DNA of 64,000 nt from Phymatolithon calcareum (Eukaryota; Rhodophyta; Florideophyceae; Hapalidiales). The stretch's first letter is position 1, and each line of letters opens with the position of its first letter. The position numbers and the translations under genes were made by a program. Positions 11,176 through 20,694 of the stretch are shown here, one piece after another. Location of the stretch: contig OZ345372.1 of the NCBI GenBank assembly GCA_977006965.1, positions 1,736,001-1,800,000 of the forward strand. Reading direction: 5' to 3'. Under the pieces are notes generated by a model. It worked only from the letters and a program-made list of their open reading frames with translations. It was not told the origin of the DNA and did no database searches.

Positions 11176-11412
11176 GGCGTTTGGTCACCACAGGCGACTC
11201 TGAGGTTGTTCCGCTCCGTGCCGTTCCGCAGTGCACAGGTTGACTGCCGCCCTCCGCCGATCTTGCTGATAATCCAAGTACAGATGTGTTATCCAGTCAC
11301 GAACGATGGCGCTTATTGTGTTCAAGTTCGCATTGGATAAACATGTACTGCGTCCGAAATTTCATTTCCAAAGAGTACTGTATCGGAGATCATCATCACT
11401 TCCGGACGCATC

Positions 11413-12366
11413 TCAGTTCCATTCCTGGACTGAAACAGGTTTATTTCCGGGGGTGGAACTTATTCCATTGATCGGACAGCACGAAAGCGATGGTGTATTC
11501 CAACAGCGGTCACATGGTCTCCAGGGTGTACGGCAAACGCAAAAGCCGTGATCCGGTTCTTCAAACACGAGGACGATAACGGCGATCATGCCAACGTCGT
11601 CAACGTCGCCGACTTTGCTGACTTTTCCGTCATGTTCCCTCCGTTTTGGGCGCCTCCCTGTGCCCGCAACAGCAACCACCGCGAGTAATCCGTGCTCCCA
11701 GTGTCCTTCGTAGACGACTCGCTCGTTCGCCCCGAACGCGATTTCCACGGGTTTGATGACCTCAAGCAGAGCACCGTTAATTGAGCGTTTTGATACCACC
11801 TCCCAATTCGCGGGGGGAGATCATGCTGTGAGGATCGCTCCGCCCGGGAGCAATTACCGCAAAACGGAGTGTGGCAGATGCTGCCTCGGTATCACCATCA
11901 AAAACTACCGCACGGCCGCACAGCGGGTCGCATACACCGGCATTCAGTAATCACGGACACGTGCTGCACACCCGGGACCGAGTGTGAGCGAGCCGTACGG
12001 GCCCGCCGCGTCTGCAGCGAGAACATCGCCGTCCACGGGAGAGACGAGCGCATCAGGGGCGATTAAGTGGCACGCCAACGCCCTTGTGCAGAATGCGAGT
12101 AGCGTTTCGTAAGAGGAAAAGTCTCCACGTTCAGCCTTCGGTACCGCAACCAAGGCGCAGTATGCACATAGCAGAGGGCTTCGCTGTTACACTGGCAGCT
12201 TTGTCGCGTGAAGCGCGTCGCTTACGCCACTCAGCGGGCACAACGGTGTCGTGCAAAAGATATTCTCTGACGCGGATCAAATTGGCACATCCCTGTGCGA
12301 CGCATACAGCGGTAATCCCACGCCCAGTCCCAAGCCTGTGCAGAGTGCCCCGACCCGGCCGAGAGC
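11413..12366 (-). pseudogene. ORF X copy 2, several breaks
   Basis: Minus-strand relative of 4959-5626. The N-terminal block (GRVGALCTGLGLGVGL, YASHRDVPI) is followed by a TGA. Further on, AVPKAERGDFSSYETLLAF is open and again ends in stops near 11950. The C-terminal block (NGALLEVIKPVEIAFGANE, GHWEHGLLAV) continues beyond the shorter copy with an added stretch containing VGMIAVIVLVFEEPDHG. A plus-strand relative near 61150 shows the same PDHG region followed by VRPGDH, so the ancestral protein was longer than any one open frame here. No known family was recognised. It is divergent from the open aminotransferase-like gene. Confidence 0.55.
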
Positions 12367-12555
12367 AATTGCAGATCGACGGTACTGTAGGAATATGGAC
12401 TTCGTGTATTCCAGCTATTGAAGTTGTCCACGTGTGTCAGTTCCGTGCAGGGCAGTTGCGCGCCGTGCTGCACCTCGCTCCTTTTACCTAATCGCATTGC
12501 GCCTTGCATCGACATAAAAAATACATTTCACGTTGTGTTCCTCGCCTTCCCCGCA

Positions 12556-13785
12556 ATGAGCTCTCGGCGGCCGACATTTGCGGCGAGTCCACCACATCAC
12601 AAGTGCACAACTCGCCGCAGATCGCATACATTCTTCTGCTCGACTTCAGCGGACCACACACGAACTCCCGTAGTATCGCCCCCTGCTCCGCGACGAAAAG
12701 GGCTGCTCTGTAACGCGGCCCTTGCCGCACTAGAGCAGATATACACGACACGAAACGCCCTCCCACAGACTGGCGGATGCGCGCATCTGCTCGGGCGTTT
12801 ATCCTCGGAGTCACGTTCAGCCGCCCTTGAACAACTCTCCGCTGCTCTCGGCGGCACGGCGCGCACAGCCACTCTCCATCTGTCCGTGACTGATGCTGTA
12901 TTAGAACATCTGCTCAAATTGCAAATACGGCGACGAGATGAGATTGTTTTAGGACTCTACGATGATCCCGCATTCACAGCCCCTCTGCGAGCACATGTTA
13001 TAGCACATGGGGGTACGGTACGTTGGGTGACGCCAAGCAATGATGGTACATATACATTCAGGGAGCTTGTGACCGCAATCGGGTCACGGACACGTCTTGT
13101 CGCATTGCAAATCGTCTCCCCACTGCTCGGGCGCGCGGAATCGCCGGACGGGGCTCTCGCGCAAGCGCTGCGCTTCGCGCGTGGTGCGGGAGTGTCCACC
13201 GCGCTAGACGTCACCCATGCACTTCCAGCGCAACCAGTGCATGCCGATGAGCTTCCCGTGGATGTGGTTGTGTGCGGAGCGGCTGGGGTGCGCGGGCATC
13301 CGGGAGCCGCCGTCGCGCTTTGGCGCGGAGGTCGCGTCGATGAAGTCAGCGACGAAAGCGCAGCATGCGGACAGTCCGGTACCGCTGCAGCTGCAGCGTT
13401 TGCAGTAGCCGCCATGGATTCCCATGACGGAGCATGGGCCACGGCGAGCGATAGTTGTGCACAGGCAATGTGTGACGCGCTGCGTCGAGTTGAGGGCGTG
13501 GAAGTGGTTGGGGGGTTGAAGGAAAAACGCGTGATACCAGTGATGAGCATGCGTGTTGTCGGCAGATGTGCAAAAAAGGTTGCCGCAGCGCTATGGGAAC
13601 GTTGCCCGGAGGGCGCGGCTGCGGCAAAGCTACGGGTACTTGCCGAATTTGAAGAAGGCAGAGGGAAGCGAAAAGCTCACCGACCGCCTTTGCTCTGTGT
13701 TGAATTCTCGTCTGTAGTACATGATGCTTCAGATGTCGTTCGATTCGTTGAGATAATTGGCGAAGAGATGTCCAAGGTTGCATAA
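12556..13785 (+). CDS. Class-V-aminotransferase-like (NifS-fold) protein lacking the PLP lysine
   Basis: A 409-residue protein from the ATG at 12556. The frame is open further 5' to 12418, but the pseudogenes align from about 12540 and share this ATG, so I chose it. The N-terminus is Ser/Arg/Thr-rich and could be a transit peptide. The body follows a cysteine-desulfurase-like order: an ESRSAALEQLSAALGG helix, an IAHGGTVRWVTPSNDGTY strand, an LVALQIVSP strand, and STALDVTHALPAQPV (position of the PLP-contacting Asp). Where NifS-type enzymes carry the Ser-His-Lys that binds PLP, this protein reads VVVCGAAGVRGHPGAAVAL, so the Schiff-base lysine is missing. It is therefore either catalytically dead or a divergent relative. 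The family is inferred from pattern only. Pseudogene copies lie at 1-609 and 5833-6867, with fragments in the right array. Confidence 0.55.
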   Translation: MSSRRPTFAASPPHHKCTTRRRSHTFFCSTSADHTRTPVVSPPAPRRKGLLCNAALAALEQIYTTRNALPQTGGCAHLLGRLSSESRSAALEQLSAALGGTARTATLHLSVTDAVLEHLLKLQIRRRDEIVLGLYDDPAFTAPLRAHVIAHGGTVRWVTPSNDGTYTFRELVTAIGSRTRLVALQIVSPLLGRAESPDGALAQALRFARGAGVSTALDVTHALPAQPVHADELPVDVVVCGAAGVRGHPGAAVALWRGGRVDEVSDESAACGQSGTAAAAAFAVAAMDSHDGAWATASDSCAQAMCDALRRVEGVEVVGGLKEKRVIPVMSMRVVGRCAKKVAAALWERCPEGAAAAKLRVLAEFEEGRGKRKAHRPPLLCVEFSSVVHDASDVVRFVEIIGEEMSKVA

Positions 13786-14512
13786 ATTTTTGATAAGTGC
13801 AGTTGATGCATGCGGCTGAGTATGGCATAGCAAAACTCAGAACGGATTCTTCACTTTTTCGGAAATAGCACAAAAGTTAGCGAGTACCAAGTTTTTGAGA
13901 GAGAAGGGGGCTAGTGCTAAGGGGGATGGAACCTACAGTAGCTATTGCATTACAATCTGCCTGTGTTCGTGCCAACCGCGAGCGACGTAGAGCACAACAC
14001 GTCAGAAAAAGCGACATGAGCCAAAACAAATTGCTGAGGACGCCGGCACACAATACAATGACCAATTGGAAGCACAATCAACGGCAACAAGTATGCAGAT
14101 ATGGAGGACGCATCTTATGTGTGCTCTGCACGAGGGATATGAGTTGAATGGTCTTCCGCGATGCGCCAGCAAGTACGAAACCGGGAGTGACCGGTGCTTC
14201 GTTGTTGTGCGTGCATGTTGCGCTGCAGAGGCTGCAAGGTGCAGTATGGGAGCTTGAGAATGGACAAGTATTGAGTACCCTGGGGAGAAAAGAGTATGCC
14301 TTGAACTTGATCAACCTCTCGAATTGACCAAGTACATCTTGCACTCAAAATTGCGCTTCGACTTCTGCGAGACTTCCGTTCAGCCGTCTGTACTTCATAT
14401 CTCGAGGTTCATCACATCAACCGATTTTTCTTACCGACATTACATCCAGTTCACCCTTAGCAAGATGCCAAAAAGTAGATATGCGGGAACAGGCCAAAAC
14501 GAGATTCCAGAG
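13786..14512. other. Intergenic, no gene seen
   Basis: This is the spacer between the convergent aminotransferase-like gene and gpsA. Only short open frames without family resemblance occur on either strand, and I see no repeats. It marks the left array boundary: array-related sequence stops near 13785. Confidence 0.5.
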
Positions 14513-15844
14513 CTAGTCTTCCACGCGCGGCGGTGTAGCAAGGAGCATATGCAGTCCCTCCTTCGGTGTGAGCTTCCCGTCAAGAATGGCGGCAACGCCG
14601 TACAAAATCGGGTACTTGAGACTGGCGCGCATTTCCGCCGGACTGCATTCCTCGTCATCGCCGAGCCACTGCACTAGCGCTTTTGCAGTAGCGACGCCCT
14701 CAGCGATCTGCTTACTTGTGCTGAGAATTTCTTCAAGCGTTTCACCACGCCCGAGCCGAACGCCCACTGTCCTATTTCTGCTCAGCGGGCCAAAACAGGT
14801 GAGAAAAGTATCGCCTACGCCGCTGAGACCGGATAGCGTCACCGGTGATGCGCCCTTCAGCATAGCGATCCGACGCATCTCTGAACATCCGCGTGTCACG
14901 AGGGCTGCCATAGAGTTCGTGCCAAGGCCGAGCCCGTCGCTCATGCCTGCAGCAATGGCAATTACATTTTTCATCGCGCCAGCAATTTCTACCCCAACCG
15001 TATCCGTAGATGTGAACACTCTGAAAGTCGGGGCGGCAAGCATGTCACCGAGCGATTTTGCAAACGCGCGCTCTTTGCTGGCGACGACGACCGCGGTGGG
15101 AAGACCTTGCATCATCTCAGCGGCGAAACTGGGACCTGATAAATATGCATAAGAACGCGAATGACCCAGGATGCTAGGAAGCAATTCGCACATTAGCGAC
15201 AAAGAAGATATTTCGAGCCCTTTGCTCGTACAAAGGACAGGCACGTCTGGCGGATAAAAGAGTCGATGTTGTTCCAAAAATGGTCGCGTTGATTGCACGG
15301 GTACCGCATGTACGCAGAGTGCTGCATTGTCGAATGCGGCTGCGGCATCCGTCGTCGCCACAACGTTGCGCGGGAGCGGAAAATCGGAAAGATAGCGCGG
15401 GTTGCGGTGCTCGAAGTTTATGCCATGCGCAACTTGCGGGTCGCGTACGAGCATTGATACGGGATATCCATTTCGCCCTAGTAGGTTTGCCATCGCGGTT
15501 CCGAATGAACCGCCGCCGCAGGTGACAACCTTCGTGCGTGCCGCGATCTCTGGCGAACGTCGGATACGGCTTCGCGCGAGCCAGTTCTCGTCTTCGTGTA
15601 ACCCATTTGAGCTTGTAATTGAACTTTCGTTTGCATTTGCATCCACTGCGTCGCCGCCGCCCGCGACCGCCGATACGTTGATCCGCTGGTGCGGCGGGCG
15701 GCGACGAGGTCGCCTGGCATAGTGACAGCACCGCTCTGATACGCCTGTGCAACTCCGTGAGACATGTTGGAGCGGCGTGACGGCCGTGAACGCCATAGCA
15801 TGCGCCAACGGGGGTTTTGGGTCCGGCGATGAGACGCGAGGCAT
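14513..15844 (-). CDS. gpsA: NAD(P)-dependent glycerol-3-phosphate dehydrogenase, GpsA type, probably plastidial
   Basis: It reduces dihydroxyacetone phosphate to sn-glycerol-3-phosphate for glycerolipid synthesis. The frame has 443 residues; bacterial GpsA has about 330-340, and the extra hundred are at the N-terminus, rich in Ala/Arg/Ser with few acids, like a plastid transit peptide. A second start, Met17 (15796, MAFTAVTPLQ), may be the real one. The Rossmann motif is at residues 110-115 (GGGSFG). SKGLE (207-211) and SGPSFAAE (236-243) are family signatures. The catalytic Lys is K292 in GAMKNVIAIAAGMSDGLGLG. The C-terminal domain has LSGLSGVGDTFLTCFGPLSRNR and a conserved Glu-Gly (AEGVATAKAL). 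No intron is needed. It is convergent with the aminotransferase-like gene and divergent from the FKBP-MsrA 3' region. Confidence 0.93.
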   Translation of the reverse strand: MPRVSSPDPKPPLAHAMAFTAVTPLQHVSRSCTGVSERCCHYARRPRRRPPHQRINVSAVAGGGDAVDANANESSITSSNGLHEDENWLARSRIRRSPEIAARTKVVTCGGGSFGTAMANLLGRNGYPVSMLVRDPQVAHGINFEHRNPRYLSDFPLPRNVVATTDAAAAFDNAALCVHAVPVQSTRPFLEQHRLFYPPDVPVLCTSKGLEISSLSLMCELLPSILGHSRSYAYLSGPSFAAEMMQGLPTAVVVASKERAFAKSLGDMLAAPTFRVFTSTDTVGVEIAGAMKNVIAIAAGMSDGLGLGTNSMAALVTRGCSEMRRIAMLKGASPVTLSGLSGVGDTFLTCFGPLSRNRTVGVRLGRGETLEEILSTSKQIAEGVATAKALVQWLGDDEECSPAEMRASLKYPILYGVAAILDGKLTPKEGLHMLLATPPRVED

Positions 15845-15941
15845 GGCACATTGGGCTTTACTGCTGTTTCACTGATCATGATCTCAACAGAAGGGAACCG
15901 AACAATTGGTATGAGAACGGTGTACTGTAATGAAACCTGGG

Positions 15942-15981
15942 CTAAGGGGATCGGGCATTTAAAAACGCCCGATCCCCTTAG
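15942..15981. repeat. Hairpin with 15-bp perfect arms and 10-nt loop
   Basis: ctaaggggatcgggc (15942-15956) pairs with gcccgatccccttag (15967-15981) around the loop atttaaaaac. It lies about 100 bp upstream of gpsA. It could be a cruciform, a protein-binding palindrome or a remnant of a fold-back insertion. Confidence 0.8.
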
Positions 15982-16195
15982 ACCAAATTTTGTTCACACA
16001 TGTAAGCCCGCAGATCTGAGGTTTCTTGAGTAACGCACCAGTTTCGGCAAGCATCGTCCGGAGGCGATGTGATAGTTTGATCTGATCAGCCTGGGATGAC
16101 AGGGAAAGCAAAAAAGTTAATCGCTCTTTGATACACAACTTTTTTCAATAGCCTCCGGCGTGCGAACAAGAAGCACATGAGCTCAAAAAAATTCT

Positions 16196-16246
16196 TTATC
16201 GATCTCTGTAAAATTAATTTTAAATAACTTTTTCAGAGATCGATAA
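16196..16246. repeat. Hairpin with 13-bp arms around an AT-rich loop
   Basis: ttatcgatctctg and cagagatcgataa form perfect arms around a 25-nt AT-rich spacer. It sits between gpsA and the 3' end of FKBP-MsrA. Confidence 0.75.
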
Positions 16247-16439
16247 GGATCAATCTTAAAATTGAACATGAACTTCGAATACCCGACTCTGCTGGGAGAA
16301 CAAATGTTGGCATTAGCCCCTCCTTACGCGAATCGTGTGTTAAAAAGCACTCTACTAGCCCTGTTGTAGTATCTCACTCGATGCTAGAATAAAAACATTA
16401 CATTTGCTGTGCATTCTTCTCCAGGTACCTGTCGATCGT

Positions 16440-16492
16440 TGAAAACCCAAAACAAACCAAAACAAGGACAAAACAAAACAAGGACAAAAAGT
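16440..16492. repeat. Low-complexity aaaca/caaggacaaaa repeat
   Basis: Purine-rich low-complexity stretch with the unit caaggacaaaa repeated twice and related aaaacaaa runs. It falls just downstream of the FKBP-MsrA stop codon and may be in its 3' UTR. Confidence 0.6.
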
Positions 16493-16526
16493 CAGACGAA
16501 TGCAAATACTCCCATCATCTCCAAAA

Positions 16527-17769
16527 CTACATTCCAAACCCCCACCTTTGATGAATGTCTTCAGCCACCCAGAAGTCCTCTTCTGCAACAGTCTCTACTT
16601 CAGTGACAACACTTCTGCCCAGCCGCGCATTCATGTCCGCTCGCGATTTCCTTGCCGACTGCAACTGAGCATCATCGACGCAAAACAGGGCACTGCGGTA
16701 TTGACTTCCGACCTACACCAACACAAATTCTGTTAGTACTTGACAGAAATATCGACTTCAACGTTTCATAACGCATGTGAACAACCTACGTCATTCCCTG
16801 ACCGATGCTTTGTGAGCGCCCTGTCGCCAAGCAAACGCCAGAAAATCTGCAACAGTCTCTCGTATGACGTCTCCCGTGGGTCATAGTCTACCGCTACAGC
16901 TTCAGCGTGTCCTGCTGTACCCGATACAACGTCCATGTAGGTCGGGTCCGGCTTGGTGCCCCCCACGTACCCAACGCAGGTCCGGAGCACTCCTTGTACT
17001 TCATGAAATGCATGCTCGGCAGCTTTTCACAATGACAACGGAAAAACTCAGTAACAGTTAGTGAATGCAATACCAATGAAATGCAAGTGCCATCCAAGGT
17101 ACACTGAATATCCACATACCCCAAAATGAACCGAGAGCAAATATTGCCCTCGCCGTTCCATCAGCCAGAGCCGGTAATCTCCTGCTGCAAAAGCCCACGA
17201 GGCGGAGGTCAAAATTGAGCGCTTTTCCGGCAAGCTGATGGTTTGCATCGATGACAACACTGCTATTTCCGTGAACCTTCACAACGGTCGCAACGAAACC
17301 ATTATCAAGCGCAACCTGCCGTCCTTGTCGAATCACCTCACGTTCCGCCTGTGCGATGCGACTGTACGGAATTTCGACCACAAGCTCCGCTTCACGCAAG
17401 CCATATCCTTGTGCTGCCGGTACGCGCACAGAACGGGACTCGCCCGCTTGCAGTCCGCGCACGGCCTACGCCATTGTCAGTGTGGATGCCAAAACAACGT
17501 AGTTGCAACATTGATTTACGCATACATACCGCGTCAAATCCACGAATCACTGCGCCACCGCCCACAGTGAAATGCACAGGATGACCAGACGCCGTGCGGC
17601 CAAACTCCGTGCCGTCGTCTAATGTGCCGGTAAATTCCACCGCAACTCGATCTCCATTGCGTGCCACTCGCATGCACGACACTCGTCGACGTCGTGTACA
17701 TATTGCATTGTGTGCTTTCTGAAACGCGCCTCGCGATGGGCTGCACGATGCGAACGCCATTGTTGACAT
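16527..17769 (-). CDS. FKBP-type PPIase (SlyD-like) fused to methionine sulfoxide reductase A
   Basis: Four exons with GT-AG junctions: 17769-17530, 17465-17120, 17022-16790 and 16712-16527, giving 334 residues. Residues 1-37 are Ser/Arg-rich, transit-peptide-like. The FKBP domain (about 38-170) has VEFTGTLDDGTEFGRT, HFTVGGGAVIRGFDA and the SlyD-like close DANHQLAGKALNFDLRLV, including the insert-in-flap segment. A 20-residue linker leads into MsrA (about 187-334): AIFALGSFW, VGYVGGTKPDPTYMDVVSG, GHAEAVAVDYDP, FW, GNDVGSQYRSA and AEDIHQ. The catalytic Cys of the usual GCFW is Ser193 (codon TCA), so normal sulfoxide reduction should be lost unless the base is wrong. Exon 4 could splice further at its final AGGTGG. 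Divergent from ALG9 over 166 bp. Domain calls are firm; the combined role in folding or repair of oxidised plastid proteins is inference. Confidence 0.85.
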
Positions 17770-17935
17770 TAGTCTCGCGGACAGGAGTGGAGATTTTGGT
17801 TCATGTGTATGATTTCCGTATGATTTGAAATTCTCGGCGGCGTCTTCTCTTTTTTGCGTCCCAACTTACAACTCCGTTTCGCTCTTTTTGCCTCCTTGCT
17901 CGTTGTGAGGATCTCGTCACGTCAACACAGAAGCG
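17770..17935. promoter_or_regulatory. Shared divergent promoter region, FKBP-MsrA / ALG9
   Basis: The 166 bp separate two divergent start codons, so both promoters must lie here or overlap the genes. The region has a T-rich tract (tcttcttttttgcg) and pyrimidine-rich segments on the ALG9 side. No TATA box or defined operator can be named. Confidence 0.4.
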
Positions 17936-19813
17936 ATGGCCGTGAAGAAGCGGCCCATCCAGCGCACAGCTGTGAGGCCAACACCGCAGTCTAGTCGCGC
18001 AGGAAGAACCACTTCTACCCCCACATCATCCTCCGGAATTCAACGCCTCGCTGCCGCGACGATCTCGCGCTACCGCGGTCTTCCGGGTTGGACGCCGAAC
18101 CCCGTGACTGCATTCCTGTTTCTAGCGTTGATTCGCATAATTGGCGCCCTGCGTAGCCCGATTTCAGACTGCGACGAAACCTACAACTACTGGGAGCCTC
18201 TGCATTACATTCTACATGGATGGGGGTTTCAGACGTGGGAGTACGCGCCGAAGTTTGCATTGCGATCCTACGCCTTTCTCCTTCCATATGCTGCGCTTGC
18301 AAAAGGCGCTTACGCTTTCTCGGTTGGAAAAATCTCCACCTTCTATTTCATCCGCTCGGCACAGGCGCTTGTGCATGCCGCTGCAGAGACGGCACTCTAC
18401 GATGCGACCGTGTTCCGGTTTGGCAAGGAGCGTGCGCGCGTTTTCTTCGTGCTGCTTATATCTTCCCCGGGCACATTTCGCGCCGCCGGCGAGTTGCTCC
18501 CGTCCTCTTTCGCCATGATCGCGCTTACCGTTGCATACGCACGGTGGCTACTCGGTGACTTTGCAGCCACTATAACGTATGTGGCCGTTGCGGTACTCAT
18601 GGGATGGGTTTATGTCGCGGTGGTTGCTGTGCCGATTGCAGTGCACATTATGTACCGTCGGGGGCTCATGTTCTTCGTTTCGCAGGCGGTTAGCATTGGT
18701 GCACCACTGGCACTTGGCATTCTTGTGGTCGATTACCGCTACTACAACCGCGTCGTACTCGTTCCTTTATTGCATGTGCTGTATAATGTATTTCCCGTTC
18801 CCGGGGCGGGACCGGACATATTCGGCGTCGAGCATTGGACTTACTATGTGCGAAACCTCTTTCTCAACCACCCTGTGGCCGCCCCACTTGTTGCACTGTT
18901 CCCGCTTCAAAGTGTGCTTCAGCTCGTTGGTGTACGTGTATGGGGCTCTGGGAAAGAGGCCGGCACGCGCATTCTGTTTCTCACGCCCATGTACATCTTG
19001 CTGATGCTCTTTATCAATGTCCCACACAAGGAGGAGCGATTCTTAGTACCATTGTACCCACTCTGCGCGCTTGTCGCTGCGGTTTCACTATGCGATTGGC
19101 TTTCATTCTTCGCGCGCTGTACGCCATTTCTCTCTGAACGTGTTTCAGACGGCACGACCACGCACCGTGTCCGTAGTAAGCTGGGCGCAATGTTCATCGC
19201 GCTGGCAACGCTCGCCGTTGCAATTGCTGCCGTTGCACTCGGCGCAAGCAGGGCATTCATGCAGATCCATGCATACAGCGCGCCGCTTTCCGTCTACTCG
19301 TCGCTCTCGCAGAAGGAGCTGCTTGACGGATATGGACCGCGCGGGGTAGAAAATTCTGAAGTTAATATCTGTGTGGGCAAGGAATGGCATCGTTTTCCAG
19401 GTAACTTTTTCCTGCCTGATAAGCGATTTCGGGTGCGCTATGTCAAAGACGGATTTCATGGATTGCTGCCGAAGTATTTTGCGGAGACCATGTGGGGCAC
19501 ACGCGTGGAACCGGAAGGCATGAACATGTTTAACGAGGCTGACCCGAAGCAGTGGTTTAACCCTGAGGTTGATGGTGGATGCCACTACTACATTGATCTG
19601 GATTTATCGCACCGGAAGGGAGGCGGTCCCGTCGAAGATACCAATCCGATTCCGGAGAAGTCAAGAGAGATTGTATTCTCGAAACGATTTTTGGATGCTG
19701 AGTTGTCTCCGCCTGGATTGCGCGCATTTTATGTACTGGGGTACACGGACAAACTTGTTTACGGATCTTACACCGTTGTGAGAAACCTTGATCTCATTCC
19801 ATTCGTACAATAG
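17936..19813 (+). CDS. ALG9: ALG9, Dol-P-Man-dependent alpha-1,2-mannosyltransferase
   Basis: ER membrane enzyme of the GT22 family that adds mannose from dolichol-phosphate-mannose to the lumenal lipid-linked oligosaccharide for N-glycosylation. The protein has 625 residues in one exon; family members run about 550-650. The first luminal loop carries the hallmark DCDETYNYWEPLHY (78-91) with GFQTWEYAPKFALRSYAFLL. About ten hydrophobic segments follow. VPHKEERFLVPLYPL (about 361-375) is the second family signature. The C-terminal domain has GKEWHRFPGNFFLP and LPKYFAETMWGT, typical of ALG9 rather than PIG-B or ALG12. The start is the first ATG after the divergent spacer, with a basic N-terminus (MAVKKRP). 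It works upstream of the oligosaccharyltransferase, whose ribophorin I subunit is encoded at 42868-44718. Confidence 0.93.
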   Translation: MAVKKRPIQRTAVRPTPQSSRAGRTTSTPTSSSGIQRLAAATISRYRGLPGWTPNPVTAFLFLALIRIIGALRSPISDCDETYNYWEPLHYILHGWGFQTWEYAPKFALRSYAFLLPYAALAKGAYAFSVGKISTFYFIRSAQALVHAAAETALYDATVFRFGKERARVFFVLLISSPGTFRAAGELLPSSFAMIALTVAYARWLLGDFAATITYVAVAVLMGWVYVAVVAVPIAVHIMYRRGLMFFVSQAVSIGAPLALGILVVDYRYYNRVVLVPLLHVLYNVFPVPGAGPDIFGVEHWTYYVRNLFLNHPVAAPLVALFPLQSVLQLVGVRVWGSGKEAGTRILFLTPMYILLMLFINVPHKEERFLVPLYPLCALVAAVSLCDWLSFFARCTPFLSERVSDGTTTHRVRSKLGAMFIALATLAVAIAAVALGASRAFMQIHAYSAPLSVYSSLSQKELLDGYGPRGVENSEVNICVGKEWHRFPGNFFLPDKRFRVRYVKDGFHGLLPKYFAETMWGTRVEPEGMNMFNEADPKQWFNPEVDGGCHYYIDLDLSHRKGGGPVEDTNPIPEKSREIVFSKRFLDAELSPPGLRAFYVLGYTDKLVYGSYTVVRNLDLIPFVQ

Positions 19814-20268
19814 CAAAGGCGGGACAAGAAAAGATGTGCAAACGTCCTAACTTAAGCTTAGTCCCGTATTCTGTCTTCCGGGCGTCCCATTTTCGTGTTC
19901 CCTCTGAGCGTAACCCAGAATTCCAGACATATACTACTTCTGCTAGTGAAGTGTGCCGTACCTCCAGGAAATTTCAGTTTGTCAAATACTTCCTTGAAGT
20001 GCATCTGGGTTACGGGCCCAAACTACTTTTCTTTCGTCTTCGATTGTGCAACCGATTACCCAGCACCCAAGTTCTTCACAATTGGTCATGCGGAAGAGCT
20101 TTTTTGCTTTCGAGTTACACGACAAACGAATCAAAAGGGGCCTTAGTGAGAAGCGACTCTCAGAGCAACCAACAATGTCCTCCATAAAGCAATTCTCATA
20201 CCATAGAGGAATCGTTTGCGCTTTATGTCCACCCAACATCCACGTGAGCAAAATCGCGCAGAACAACG

Positions 20269-20694
20269 CTACAACGAAGTGAAACGATTGCCCTCTTCGC
20301 TAAGCATTCGCAAGTAGGTGGCCGAATTCACCATCCGATCAAGCATGAACTTCCATTCTTGCGCTTCAGGGAAGAAAACTATTGGCTTTTTTCTCGCATC
20401 GTGCGCAAGAGAATAGACGAGCTGAAATGCTTCTCGCGATAGCGCCTTAGACTGCCAACCGTCAATTCCGAGCAACGACTTTCCGGATGAGAAACAAAGC
20501 TGAAAACTGTAGTAAACACAATTCAAGGCTGAGTTCGAAGAAATCAGACACCCATTCGACATATGCAAGATGCATACATGTGCAATTTTGATAACGTGAG
20601 AATTAATTAAAACTAAAACTCTTCCGTACTGTGAAATCAATAGTATTGAGTGGCACAATGGTGACATTCGTCGCGCCCTGCACAAGGAGCACAA
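20269..20694 (-). CDS. Hypothetical ORF, possibly a gene fragment
   Basis: 141 codons. The last 60 residues look protein-like (GIDGWQSKALSREAFQLVYS, then KKPIVFFPEAQEW). The second string faintly recalls the region before the ATPase core in some AAA proteins, but no Walker motif follows and the frame stops soon after, so I do not assign a family. It could be a pseudogene fragment or an exon of an undetected gene. Confidence 0.2.
   Translation of the reverse strand: MCSLCRARRMSPLCHSILLISQYGRVLVLINSHVIKIAHVCILHMSNGCLISSNSALNCVYYSFQLCFSSGKSLLGIDGWQSKALSREAFQLVYSLAHDARKKPIVFFPEAQEWKFMLDRMVNSATYLRMLSEEGNRFTSL

Noticed and set aside
13346-13873. Minus-strand 175-residue ORF
   Set aside because: Lies antisense to the aminotransferase-like gene, whose frame is conserved in the pseudogene copies.
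14440-14658. Minus-strand 72-residue ORF overlapping the gpsA 3' end
   Set aside because: Overlaps conserved GpsA C-terminal coding sequence in another frame, with no family resemblance.
17936-19813. GPI mannosyltransferase PIG-B instead of ALG9
   Set aside because: DCDETYNYWEPLHY, GKEWHRFPGNFFLP and the C-terminal order fit ALG9.
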